A stretch of 26,216 nt of DNA from CAIMMJ01 sp037131955 (GTDB lineage: Bacteria; Bacteroidota; Bacteroidia; UBA4408). The notes beneath the pieces are model-generated. The model was not told the DNA's origin. It was given only the letters and a program-made list of their open reading frames with translations, and made no database searches. Positions 1 to 7,061 of the stretch are shown here, piece after piece; positions within the stretch are counted from its first letter, which is position 1, and each line of letters begins with the position of its first letter. Both the position numbers and the translations under genes were made by a program. Location of the stretch: contig JBAXQC010000041.1 in the NCBI GenBank assembly GCA_037131955.1, positions 1 to 26,216 on the forward strand. The letters run 5' to 3'.

Positions 1-438
1 GCTGTTAAGAAAAATGAAGTTGGAACTTATACTGTAACGTACAAAGTTTCTGACGAAGCTGCCAATGAAGCTACTGAAACAAGAACAGTAAAAGTAAAAT
101 CAGACAAATTGGCTGGTACTTATGCTGTTAGTGATGTAGTAACAGGTGGTGGAAATCCTGGAAACTACAGTTGGAATTGTACAGTTACTCAATCTTCTAC
201 AGATTATAACAAAATTATCATTACAAATTTTGGTGGTTTTGCAATACAAAATGTAATAGCAACTGTTGATGGTACTCAAATCACTGTTGCTAGCCAATCA
301 GTAGGCATAGTAGGTGGGGCAACTACTACTGTTTCTGGAACTGGAACATATAACGGTGAAACTTTTAAAATTGGTAAAATTGATTACACTGCTTCCAATG
401 GATTAGGTAGTGGTAGTGCTACTTTCACAAAACAATAA
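1..438 (+). CDS. Ig-like (DUF5011-type) surface protein, C-terminal part
   Basis: The reading frame is open from base 1, so the start lies outside the window; 145 residues are visible. The first ~35 residues end an Ig-like beta-sandwich: the pattern VGTYTVTYKVSDEAANEA followed by TRTVKV matches the last strands of DUF5011/HYR-type domains, which are common in secreted Bacteroidota lipoproteins. The remaining ~110 residues (from LAGTYAVSDVV) are Gly/Thr/Ser-rich beta-strand sequence and resemble the C-terminal domain found in BT_2262-like Ig-domain proteins. An internal TTG at 109 could be mistaken for a start, but the upstream Ig strands are in the same frame without a stop. It is probably cell-surface or periplasmic; no catalytic motif is visible. 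The domain assignment is from pattern memory; the ligand is unknown. Confidence 0.75.
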   Translation, partial: AVKKNEVGTYTVTYKVSDEAANEATETRTVKVKSDKLAGTYAVSDVVTGGGNPGNYSWNCTVTQSSTDYNKIIITNFGGFAIQNVIATVDGTQITVASQSVGIVGGATTTVSGTGTYNGETFKIGKIDYTASNGLGSGSATFTKQ

Positions 439-456
439 AATTTAAATCATAAATAT

Positions 457-493
457 AAAAACCGCTTCGTAAAAAACGAAGCGGTTTTTTTTT
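457..493 (+). terminator. Rho-independent terminator after the Ig-like protein gene
   Basis: A perfect 9-bp GC-containing stem, CCGCTTCGT (462-470) with ACGAAGCGG (476-484), closes a 5-nt A loop and is extended by A-run/T-run pairing. It is followed by nine Ts. It lies 19 nt after the stop of the upstream gene and insulates it from corA. Because of the A-run on the 5' side it could also act on the minus strand. Confidence 0.93.
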
Positions 494-511
494 ACCTATT
501 TTTATTATTCA

Positions 512-541
512 ATTGCCTAAGTTTATTAATTTGTACTTTAG
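512..541 (+). promoter_or_regulatory. Putative corA promoter
   Basis: TACTTTAG at 534-541 matches the Bacteroidota -7 consensus TAnnTTTG at 7 of 8 positions, with ATTG at 512-515 in the -33 position (18-nt spacer). It lies between the terminator and the corA start, 14 nt upstream of the ATG, so the leader would be very short. Confidence 0.4.
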
Positions 542-555
542 AGGCATTAGAATTT

Positions 556-1638
556 ATGAATTTCCCAAAAAAACAAATTAGTAATTTTTTTACAGAAAAG
601 AGGGCCAGCAAATCATATTCTCCGCCGGGAAGTATTGATTTACCTGTTAATTTAGGTACGAAAAAAAAAGCAGAAATAAGCCTTTTTTCATTTGACGAAA
701 ATTCATTTACTGAAACAAAATTGCAACATGTTTCAGAAATAAAGGACTTGCTGAATCCTAAAAAAGTTAATTGGATAAATTTAGACGGAATTGACGATGC
801 TGAAAGCGTAAATAATTTGGGGAAAATTTTTAATCTTCATCCATTAACAATAGAAGACATCATTAACACTGACCAGCGAGCTAAGTTTGAAGACTACAAC
901 TACTACATAGCTCTTATGCTAAAAATGCTGTATTTGGAAGATGAAATAAAAACGGAGCAACTGTGTATAATCCTCACCGAAAACACTGTAATTACATTTC
1001 AGGAACACCACGGCGATCCATTTGAAGCAATTAGAGAGCGAATTAGGCAATCAAAAGGAAGAATAAGAAAAATGCCTTGCGACTATTTAGCTTATGCTTT
1101 GGTGGATGCTGTTGTGGATTCTTATTTTATTTTATTGGATAAGTTTGGTGATGAACTAGATTTGCTTGAACACGAATTAAATACTCATTCAAAAAAAGAT
1201 ACTTTAAAAAATTTGCAGCTTGTAAAAAGACAATTGCTACTCATGAGAAAGTTATTGTTTCCTACACGAGAAATGATTACTCTGTTGCAAAGAGACGAAA
1301 CAACATTAATAAAACATGAAACCGATTTTTTTATACGAGATTTATTAGACCACATTGTAAGAGTGATAGAAACTGTAGATACTTATAAGGATATTGTGGT
1401 AGATATGATTGATACGTATAGAAGTAACATGAGCAATAGAATGAATGAAACAATGAAAATATTAACCATTATTTCAACAATATTCATTCCTCTTACATTT
1501 ATAGTTGGAGTATATGGTATGAACTTTAAATACATGCCAGAACTTGACTCTGTATGGGGTTATCCTCTAGTATGGTTGGTTATGATTGTAACTTCAGTTT
1601 CTTTGATTATTTATTTTAAAAGAAAAAATTGGTTGTAG
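556..1638 (+). CDS. corA: Magnesium/cobalt transporter CorA
   Basis: A 360-residue CorA-family pentameric inner-membrane channel for Mg2+ (also Co2+/Ni2+). The long acidic/basic N-terminal cytoplasmic part (residues 1 to about 295) is the alpha/beta funnel domain plus stalk helix. Two membrane segments follow, at about 300-320 and 337-355. The signature selectivity-filter motif YGMNF (GMN at 321-323) sits at the end of the first segment, with the periplasmic loop carrying the usual MPEL sequence. The C-terminus is basic (KRKNW), as expected for the cytosolic end. The length is normal for the family. The ATG start leaves a plausible short N-terminal extension; an AGAGG at 540-544 is a weak ribosome-site candidate. 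It converges with the polyprenyl synthase gene with only 7 nt between the two stop codons. Confidence 0.96.
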   Translation: MNFPKKQISNFFTEKRASKSYSPPGSIDLPVNLGTKKKAEISLFSFDENSFTETKLQHVSEIKDLLNPKKVNWINLDGIDDAESVNNLGKIFNLHPLTIEDIINTDQRAKFEDYNYYIALMLKMLYLEDEIKTEQLCIILTENTVITFQEHHGDPFEAIRERIRQSKGRIRKMPCDYLAYALVDAVVDSYFILLDKFGDELDLLEHELNTHSKKDTLKNLQLVKRQLLLMRKLLFPTREMITLLQRDETTLIKHETDFFIRDLLDHIVRVIETVDTYKDIVVDMIDTYRSNMSNRMNETMKILTIISTIFIPLTFIVGVYGMNFKYMPELDSVWGYPLVWLVMIVTSVSLIIYFKRKNWL

Positions 1639-1645
1639 AAAAAAA

Positions 1646-2632
1646 CTATATTTCTCTAACCATTAATTGCGATGCAAAATTTAGCAAGGTTTGTTTTTTT
1701 TCTTGAGCACAAGGCAAGTTTTCAATAGCTTTGAGCCCCTTTTGATAGTAAAAATCCATTTCTTTTTTTGCCAATTCTCTAATGGAATAAAAGTCTAATA
1801 TTTTAGTAACCGCAGTTACTTTTTCGGTTTCGTCTTCTTTTTTTGTTGGATGTCCAAGCCAAGTTAATAATTCTTCTTTGGAGTACCTGTCTGCAATTTC
1901 TAGAGTTTTTAAAATTAAATATGTTTTTTTGTTGGCAATTATATCACCGCCTTTTTTCTTACCAAAATTTTCTTCATTACCATAAACATCCAAAATATCG
2001 TCTTGCAGCTGAAAGGCTATGCCAATGTTTTTTCCAAAATCATACAGTGCTTTTGCATCCTCCATAGTTGCACCGCCAACTAAAGCTCCAATTTGCAATG
2101 AAGCACCTAATAAAACGGCTGTTTTTAAGCCAATCATGTTTATATACATTGGAATAGAAACGTTTTGTAATGTTTCAAAGTTCATGTCTAATTGCTGGCC
2201 TTCGCAAACTTCTAATGCAGTTTTGCTAAATATTTCTAAAACTTTTTGTTGAATTGTAGGATCTAATTTAAATAATTCTTGGTATGCTTTTACCAGCATT
2301 GCATCGCCAGAAAGTATCGCAATATTATTGTTCCATTGTTCATGCACGGTAGCCTTTCCTCTTCTTATGGGTGCATTGTCCATAATGTCGTCATGCATTA
2401 ATGTAAAATTATGAAACACTTCTATTGCAAGTGCTGCATGAATGGCATCTTCCTTTTTTCCATCTACCAAATCGCAAGCCATAAGCACCAGCAAGGGGCG
2501 TAATTTTTTTCCGCCCAATTGCAAAATATAGCTTATAGGAACGTAAAGCTCTAAAGGTTGATTTCTGGAATTTTCTTTTCTGAATTTTTCTAATTCAGTT
2601 TCAAAAAAATCAAACAGTAATTTTGTATCCAC
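1646..2632 (-). CDS. Trans-polyprenyl diphosphate synthase (short-chain, GGPP/FPP type)
   Basis: A 328-residue all-alpha trans-isoprenyl diphosphate synthase that condenses isopentenyl diphosphate with allylic diphosphates. Visible motifs: GGKKLRP at 40-46 (IPP binding), first Asp-rich motif DDIMD at 81-85 followed by RR at 90-91, GQQLDM, and second Asp-rich motif DDILD at 211-215. The first motif has no two-residue insertion and Phe76 lies five residues before it, a position that limits chain length in GGPP synthases, so a C15-C20 product is inferred; this is not proven. The start is GTG (bases 2632-2630): an in-frame stop (that of the upstream gene) sits four codons earlier and no ATG fits the normal N-terminus. 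It is nine nt downstream of the epimerase stop, so the two are very likely co-transcribed with rmlA. Confidence 0.93.
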   Translation of the reverse strand: MDTKLLFDFFETELEKFRKENSRNQPLELYVPISYILQLGGKKLRPLLVLMACDLVDGKKEDAIHAALAIEVFHNFTLMHDDIMDNAPIRRGKATVHEQWNNNIAILSGDAMLVKAYQELFKLDPTIQQKVLEIFSKTALEVCEGQQLDMNFETLQNVSIPMYINMIGLKTAVLLGASLQIGALVGGATMEDAKALYDFGKNIGIAFQLQDDILDVYGNEENFGKKKGGDIIANKKTYLILKTLEIADRYSKEELLTWLGHPTKKEDETEKVTAVTKILDFYSIRELAKKEMDFYYQKGLKAIENLPCAQEKKQTLLNFASQLMVREI

Positions 2633-2641
2633 TACTATTAT

Positions 2642-3577
2642 TTACAAAATAGATTTATGGTTTTCTATCACCCTTTTTAATCCTTCTTCTAAGGGCAGCA
2701 ATGGACGATTTATCAATTGTTTCATTTTAGAAATATCTGGTCTTCTTCTAGTCATGTCTCCTTCTTTAAGCGCAGGAAGATTTATTATTTCTGATTTAGA
2801 GTTGCACACCTTGATAATAATTTTTGCCAAATCTATTATTGGATATTCATCTTCTCCCCCAACATTAACTACATCGTTTACAAATTTATTTTCATAAAAA
2901 GCATTTGTTGTTGCTTCAATGTTATCGTCGATATAGCAAAAAGTTCTTGTTTGACTTCCGTCGCCATAAATAGTAATTGGTTTATTTTTTAACGCTGCAA
3001 AAATAAATTTAGATACCACAAAATCTTTGCTTTGTTTTGGGCCATAGGTATTAAAAAATCTAAAAGTAGTATATTCTAAACCAAATTCTTGGTGGTAGCT
3101 TTTTAAGAAAGCTTCTCCAACGTTTTTTACAATGGCGTAGGGTAAACGAGAGTTTAATGGAGTGGTGTGTTCGTTTTGCGGAAATTCTACAGGCTCGCCA
3201 TACACTTCAGATGAAGAAGAAAAATAAACTCTTTTAACTCCAGAGTTTTTAGACAGTTTAAGAATATTTTCAATGCCTGTAATATCGCTTAATACACTTA
3301 CTGGATTTTCTAGGGTTCTAAGCACACCAACAAGAGCTGCATAATGAAAAACAAAATCAAATTTAAAAGCGTGAAAGATACTTGCAACATCATTGTAATC
3401 ATTGGCATCGGCTTTAATAAATCTGATGTTTCCATGCTTTGACTTTGGAATTTTTTTCTTAAAACCAGTCACAAAATTATCTATGAGAACTAATTTGTTT
3501 TCGGGATTTTCTGCTAATTTTTCTGCTAAGCAACTTGGTATAAACCCTGCACCGCCTGTAACTAATATACTTGCCAT
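2642..3577 (-). CDS. NAD-dependent epimerase/dehydratase (extended SDR, sugar nucleotide)
   Basis: A 311-residue extended short-chain dehydrogenase/reductase acting on nucleotide sugars. The N-terminal Rossmann motif reads TGGAGFIPS (residues 7-15): the last Gly of GxxGxxG is replaced by Pro14. The acidic residue after beta-2 (LVLIDNF) predicts NAD preference. The catalytic Ser lies in SSSSEVYGEP, and the Tyr147-x3-Lys151 dyad in LPYAIVKN. The motifs FRFFNTYGPKQ and YGDGSQTRTFCYIDD are the usual sugar-nucleotide-binding regions, and EGDMTRRRPDISKM resembles UDP-glucuronate decarboxylase and dTDP-glucose dehydratase relatives. The exact substrate cannot be told; adjacency to rmlA (11 nt apart) suggests a deoxy- or modified sugar pathway, but it is not classical RmlB. 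It is co-oriented and tightly spaced with its neighbours. Confidence 0.9.
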   Translation of the reverse strand: MASILVTGGAGFIPSCLAEKLAENPENKLVLIDNFVTGFKKKIPKSKHGNIRFIKADANDYNDVASIFHAFKFDFVFHYAALVGVLRTLENPVSVLSDITGIENILKLSKNSGVKRVYFSSSSEVYGEPVEFPQNEHTTPLNSRLPYAIVKNVGEAFLKSYHQEFGLEYTTFRFFNTYGPKQSKDFVVSKFIFAALKNKPITIYGDGSQTRTFCYIDDNIEATTNAFYENKFVNDVVNVGGEDEYPIIDLAKIIIKVCNSKSEIINLPALKEGDMTRRRPDISKMKQLINRPLLPLEEGLKRVIENHKSIL

Positions 3578-3588
3578 TGACTTTCTTT

Positions 3589-4443
3589 TTATAGAGTTAA
3601 TAAATAATTTCCGTAACCGCTTTTTAATAAGGGTTGGGCTAATGTATGCAATTGATCTTTATCAATGAATTTCATTCTGTATGCAATTTCTTCTATGCAG
3701 CCTATTTTTAAACCTTGGCGTTCTTCTATAACTTGCACAAACTGCCCTGCTTGCATTAACGAAGCAAATGTTCCGGTATCGAGCCAAGCAGTTCCTCTGT
3801 CTAAAATTCCAACTTTTAATTTGCCTTGTTTTAAATATTCTTTATTTACATCGGTAATTTCATATTCTCCCCTTGCACTTGGCTTAAGGTTCTTTGCTAT
3901 TTCTACCACCGAGTTATCGTAAAAATACAAACCAGGAACAGCATAATTTGATTTGGGTTGAGCAGGTTTTTCTTCTATTGACAACACATTGTTGTTGTCG
4001 TTAAATTCTACCACACCGTATCGTTCTGGATCGCTCACGTGGTAGGCAAAAACAACACCTCCAGAAGGGTCGTGAAAGCTTTGCAGCATCCTCCCTAATC
4101 CTGAACCGTAAAAAATATTATCACCAAGAATTAAAGAAACTTTATCGTTGCCAATAAATTCTTTTCCAATAACAAATGCTTGAGCTAATCCGTTTGGTAT
4201 TTCTTGCACCGCATATTCAAAACGGCAACCTAATTTTTTTCCATCGCCCAAAAGCCTCTCAAAATGTGGTAAATCATGCGGGGTAGATATAATTAAAATT
4301 TCATTTATTCCTGCCATCATTAAAACTGACAATGGGTAATAAATCATTGGTTTATCGTAAACTGGCATCAATTGTTTGCTCACCGCCAAGGTTAGTGGGT
4401 GAAGTCTGGTTCCGCTACCACCTGCTAAAATTATTCCTTTCAT
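3589..4443 (-). CDS. rmlA: Glucose-1-phosphate thymidylyltransferase RmlA
   Basis: A 284-residue nucleotidyltransferase making dTDP-glucose from dTTP and glucose 1-phosphate, the first step of dTDP-rhamnose and related sugar pathways. The N-terminus MKGIILAGGSGTRLHPLT carries the GGxGxRL nucleotide loop (8-14), followed by SKQLMPVYDKPMIYYPLS, LGDNIFYG (metal-binding Asp), the EEKP segment, and GTAWLDTGT, all diagnostic of RmlA. The ATG at 4443 is chosen because MKGIIL is the conserved family N-terminus; the frame stays open another 11 codons upstream to a TTG, which would add an uncharacteristic extension. The gene starts 84 nt after the stop of the RND exporter and has its own good -7 element. 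The downstream epimerase follows after 11 nt. Confidence 0.96.
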   Translation of the reverse strand: MKGIILAGGSGTRLHPLTLAVSKQLMPVYDKPMIYYPLSVLMMAGINEILIISTPHDLPHFERLLGDGKKLGCRFEYAVQEIPNGLAQAFVIGKEFIGNDKVSLILGDNIFYGSGLGRMLQSFHDPSGGVVFAYHVSDPERYGVVEFNDNNNVLSIEEKPAQPKSNYAVPGLYFYDNSVVEIAKNLKPSARGEYEITDVNKEYLKQGKLKVGILDRGTAWLDTGTFASLMQAGQFVQVIEERQGLKIGCIEEIAYRMKFIDKDQLHTLAQPLLKSGYGNYLLTL

Positions 4444-4492
4444 AGTTGTAAAATAGAGTTTAGCTTTTTGCGCCAAACAAGTTTTAGTCCGC

Positions 4493-4500
4493 CAAATATA
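4493..4500 (-). promoter_or_regulatory. -7 element for the rmlA operon
   Basis: On the minus strand the sequence reads TATATTTG, a perfect match to TAnnTTTG, in the 84-nt gap between the RND exporter stop and the rmlA ATG. It would place transcription start about 40-45 nt before the ATG. I see no clear TTTG -33 element at 17-23 nt upstream, so read-through from the exporter gene remains possible. Confidence 0.5.
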
Positions 4501-4527
4501 GGAAATTTTGTAAAGAAGAATTTTATA

Positions 4528-6921
4528 TTATTCCTCTTCCTTTATCTTTAGTTCATCTAACTTTATGTCTTCTTCTTCGGCCCAAATTTCAATTAGCGGT
4601 TCTTTTAAGAATGCTTTAGAAATTAGTCTTTTTTCTAGAGACAATAAAAAAGAGGGTAATAATACTAAATTAGAGAGGTAAGAAACAATTAGTGCAAAGG
4701 ATATTAGTAATCCTAATGCAGATGTGCCACCAAAGCTAGACGCCATAAAAATACCAAATCCAAAGAATAGTATTATTGCTGTATAAATCATGCTTACTCC
4801 TGTTTCGGAAATTGCATTGGAAACTGTTTTGGAAATGCTGTTGTGATTTATTCTTAAATCTTGCCTGTATTTGGTTAAAAAATACATGCCCCCATCGGAT
4901 GCAATTCCAAATGCAATGCTAAATACCAGAATTGTGCTTGGCTTTAATGGAATGTTCAAAAAACCCATCATGGCTGCAGTAATAACAAGTGGAATTATAC
5001 TTGGCACCAATGAAATAATTACCATGCGAAACGAAGAAAACAAAGACAACATTACTAACGCTATTAGCAGTGCCGCAAACAATACACTTTCACTTAAGTT
5101 TTTAATTAAATAATCATTCCCTTTTAGGAACATAATAGAATTTCCGGTAAACTTTACGTCATATTGTTTGGGGTTGAAGATAGAATCTACTTTAGGTTTT
5201 AGTTCTTTTACCAATTGTTTTATTCTTACAGAGCCCACATCTGCCATTTGTATACTTATTCTTGTTACTTGTTTTGAGCTGTCTATAAAGGATTTAAAAG
5301 TATTGGCTTTTTTATTGGAGTTAGAAACCAATGATGCTATTTGTGCCAAATCTGTTGCACCGGGCAATACATAAAATTTATTTTGTCCTTCGTGAATGGC
5401 TTGGTTGGCAAACTTAACCGCTTCTACTGTGGAAATAGGTTTTGAAAATTCATCGTATTCTTTAAATACTTTTTGAAGTTTATTTATTTTGTAAAGGTTA
5501 TTGAGTTTTAGAGCACCACCTTTTGTTTTGGTGTCTATGCTTATTTCAAAGGGCAATACCCCTTTAAAGTTCTCTTCAAAAAAATGTAAATCGGAGTATA
5601 TGGCGTCTTTTTTTGGCAAATCATCAACAACATATCCAATAGCTTTTATTTTACTAATTCCGTAAATAGAAATCAACACCAAAATAATTGTAATGGAATA
5701 TATTTTGCGGCGATAGTGATGCACCCACCAATCTACTTTTGAAAGAAAGTAAGTTATGTGTTTATTTTCTACGTGTTTGGTTTGTTTTATAGAGGGCGGC
5801 GGCAAATAGCTAAAGATAACAGGTATTAGTGCCAAGGATAATACATAGGTTGCCATTACGTTTATTGCTGCCACCAAACCAAACTCTACCAAAATGGTGG
5901 AATTGGTAAAACAAAAAACTCCAAATCCAATTGAGGTGGTAACGTTTGCAAAAAATGTAGACACACCAATTTTTTCTATCATTCTTTTGAGCGATTTTGC
6001 TTGGTTACCGTGCATAGAATATTCTATGTGGTATTTGTTGAGCAAGAGGATGCAATTGGGAATTCCAATAACAATAATTAGTGGAGGAATTAAACCAGTA
6101 AGTGCTGTAATTTTATACCCTAAAAGCACTATTGTTCCAAACGACCAAATTACCCCAACAATAACAATAAGCAATGAAAATATAACGGGTGTGGTGCTGC
6201 GGAAAAATGCCATTAGTATAAAGGCCGTTACTAAAATGGCAAGACCTAAAAACATGGTCATTTCACCGGCAATTTTGCGGGCAATAACTGTTCGTATATA
6301 GGGTAAACCAGAATAGTGAATTTTTAAGTTGTGTTTATTTGCAAAGGCATCGGCACGGTGTTTTATAGAATCTACCATGAGCAGTCTTTCTTTGCTGTTT
6401 AGCATTTCTCTTTTAAAGGTAATGGCCATTAAATGGGCCTTTTTGTTTTTAGAAAAAATAAAGCCTTCGTAGAAAGGGAGGTTGTATATTTCCTTTTTTA
6501 TGCTATCCATTTCTTGTTGGTTGTATGGATTGCGTTTAATTAATGCACTGAACTGAAACTTGCCCAAAGAATCGTTTTTTTGAAGAGAGAAAATTCTGTT
6601 GGCACAAACAACTTCCTGGATTCCATTGATAGATTTTATTTCTTTTGCCAAAGCACCCCAATCGTTAAATTTTTCTAGTTGAAAAAAGGACTTGTCTTCT
6701 ACCCCCATTACCATTACGGCGCCATCTTCTCCAAATTTTTCTTTGAAGTTTTTATAAGTTATCAGTGTAGAATCATCATCAGGCAAGAGTTTTGCAAATT
6801 CGTATGAAATGCTAACCTTGGTGGCAAAATAGGCCAAAAACACAGTAAGGAATGCAAAAACAAAAATTATTAAGCCTCTATTTCTAAGAAAAAAACTTGC
6901 GAGTTTGCCCCAAAAGCCCAT
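4528..6921 (-). CDS. RND superfamily (HAE3/MMPL-type) membrane exporter
   Basis: A 797-residue protein with the duplicated RND layout. TM1 is at about 14-32, a periplasmic loop runs to ~217, and TM2-6 occupy about 218-375. TM7 is near 407-425, a second periplasmic loop runs to ~608, and TM8-12 occupy about 609-757. The C-terminus is acidic and cytosolic. The N-terminus (KLLPDDDSTLITYKNFKEKFG) is typical of the MMPL/HAE3 branch, which includes hopanoid and lipid transporters. In TM10 the sequence ASDGGMYFLTKYRQD keeps the membrane Asp (D676) used in proton coupling; in TM4 the equivalent position is Asn289 (GIPNCILLLNKYHIEY). No membrane-fusion or outer-membrane partner gene is adjacent, so it may work alone. 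The substrate is unknown; lipid or envelope material is an inference from family. The gene is divergent from a TonB-dependent receptor. Confidence 0.88.
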   Translation of the reverse strand: MGFWGKLASFFLRNRGLIIFVFAFLTVFLAYFATKVSISYEFAKLLPDDDSTLITYKNFKEKFGEDGAVMVMGVEDKSFFQLEKFNDWGALAKEIKSINGIQEVVCANRIFSLQKNDSLGKFQFSALIKRNPYNQQEMDSIKKEIYNLPFYEGFIFSKNKKAHLMAITFKREMLNSKERLLMVDSIKHRADAFANKHNLKIHYSGLPYIRTVIARKIAGEMTMFLGLAILVTAFILMAFFRSTTPVIFSLLIVIVGVIWSFGTIVLLGYKITALTGLIPPLIIVIGIPNCILLLNKYHIEYSMHGNQAKSLKRMIEKIGVSTFFANVTTSIGFGVFCFTNSTILVEFGLVAAINVMATYVLSLALIPVIFSYLPPPSIKQTKHVENKHITYFLSKVDWWVHHYRRKIYSITIILVLISIYGISKIKAIGYVVDDLPKKDAIYSDLHFFEENFKGVLPFEISIDTKTKGGALKLNNLYKINKLQKVFKEYDEFSKPISTVEAVKFANQAIHEGQNKFYVLPGATDLAQIASLVSNSNKKANTFKSFIDSSKQVTRISIQMADVGSVRIKQLVKELKPKVDSIFNPKQYDVKFTGNSIMFLKGNDYLIKNLSESVLFAALLIALVMLSLFSSFRMVIISLVPSIIPLVITAAMMGFLNIPLKPSTILVFSIAFGIASDGGMYFLTKYRQDLRINHNSISKTVSNAISETGVSMIYTAIILFFGFGIFMASSFGGTSALGLLISFALIVSYLSNLVLLPSFLLSLEKRLISKAFLKEPLIEIWAEEEDIKLDELKIKEEE

Positions 6922-6943
6922 TGATTATTTTAAATATTTTGTT

Positions 6944-6976
6944 CAAATATAATTTTTTTAATAAAGCAAAAACAAA
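6944..6976 (-). promoter_or_regulatory. Promoter of the RND exporter gene
   Basis: The minus strand carries TTTG (6976-6973), a 21-nt spacer, and TATATTTG (6951-6944), a full match to the Bacteroidota sigma-ABfr type consensus TTTG-N19-21-TAnnTTTG. Transcription would begin about 15-20 nt before the ATG at 6921, a short leader. Confidence 0.65.
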
Positions 6977-7061
6977 TGATTAGAGATTGTTTTTGTGTTT
7001 CACTTTTTAAAGTACTTTTCTTTAGTTTGATAATTTTTGTTACTTAGTGCCAAATATTGTA

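Noticed and set aside
4444..4476. N-terminal extension of RmlA to a TTG codon
   Set aside because: The family N-terminus MKGIILAGG begins at ATG 4443, and the extension has no conserved residues.
5894..6301. 135-codon open frame on the plus strand inside the RND exporter gene
   Set aside because: It is fully antisense to a well-supported membrane protein; its hydrophobic repetitive translation mirrors the transmembrane codons.
7047..7061. GTG start giving five extra residues on the first TonB receptor
   Set aside because: ATG 7062 yields a standard signal peptide (MKKLFFFF...); the extra residues would disturb it.
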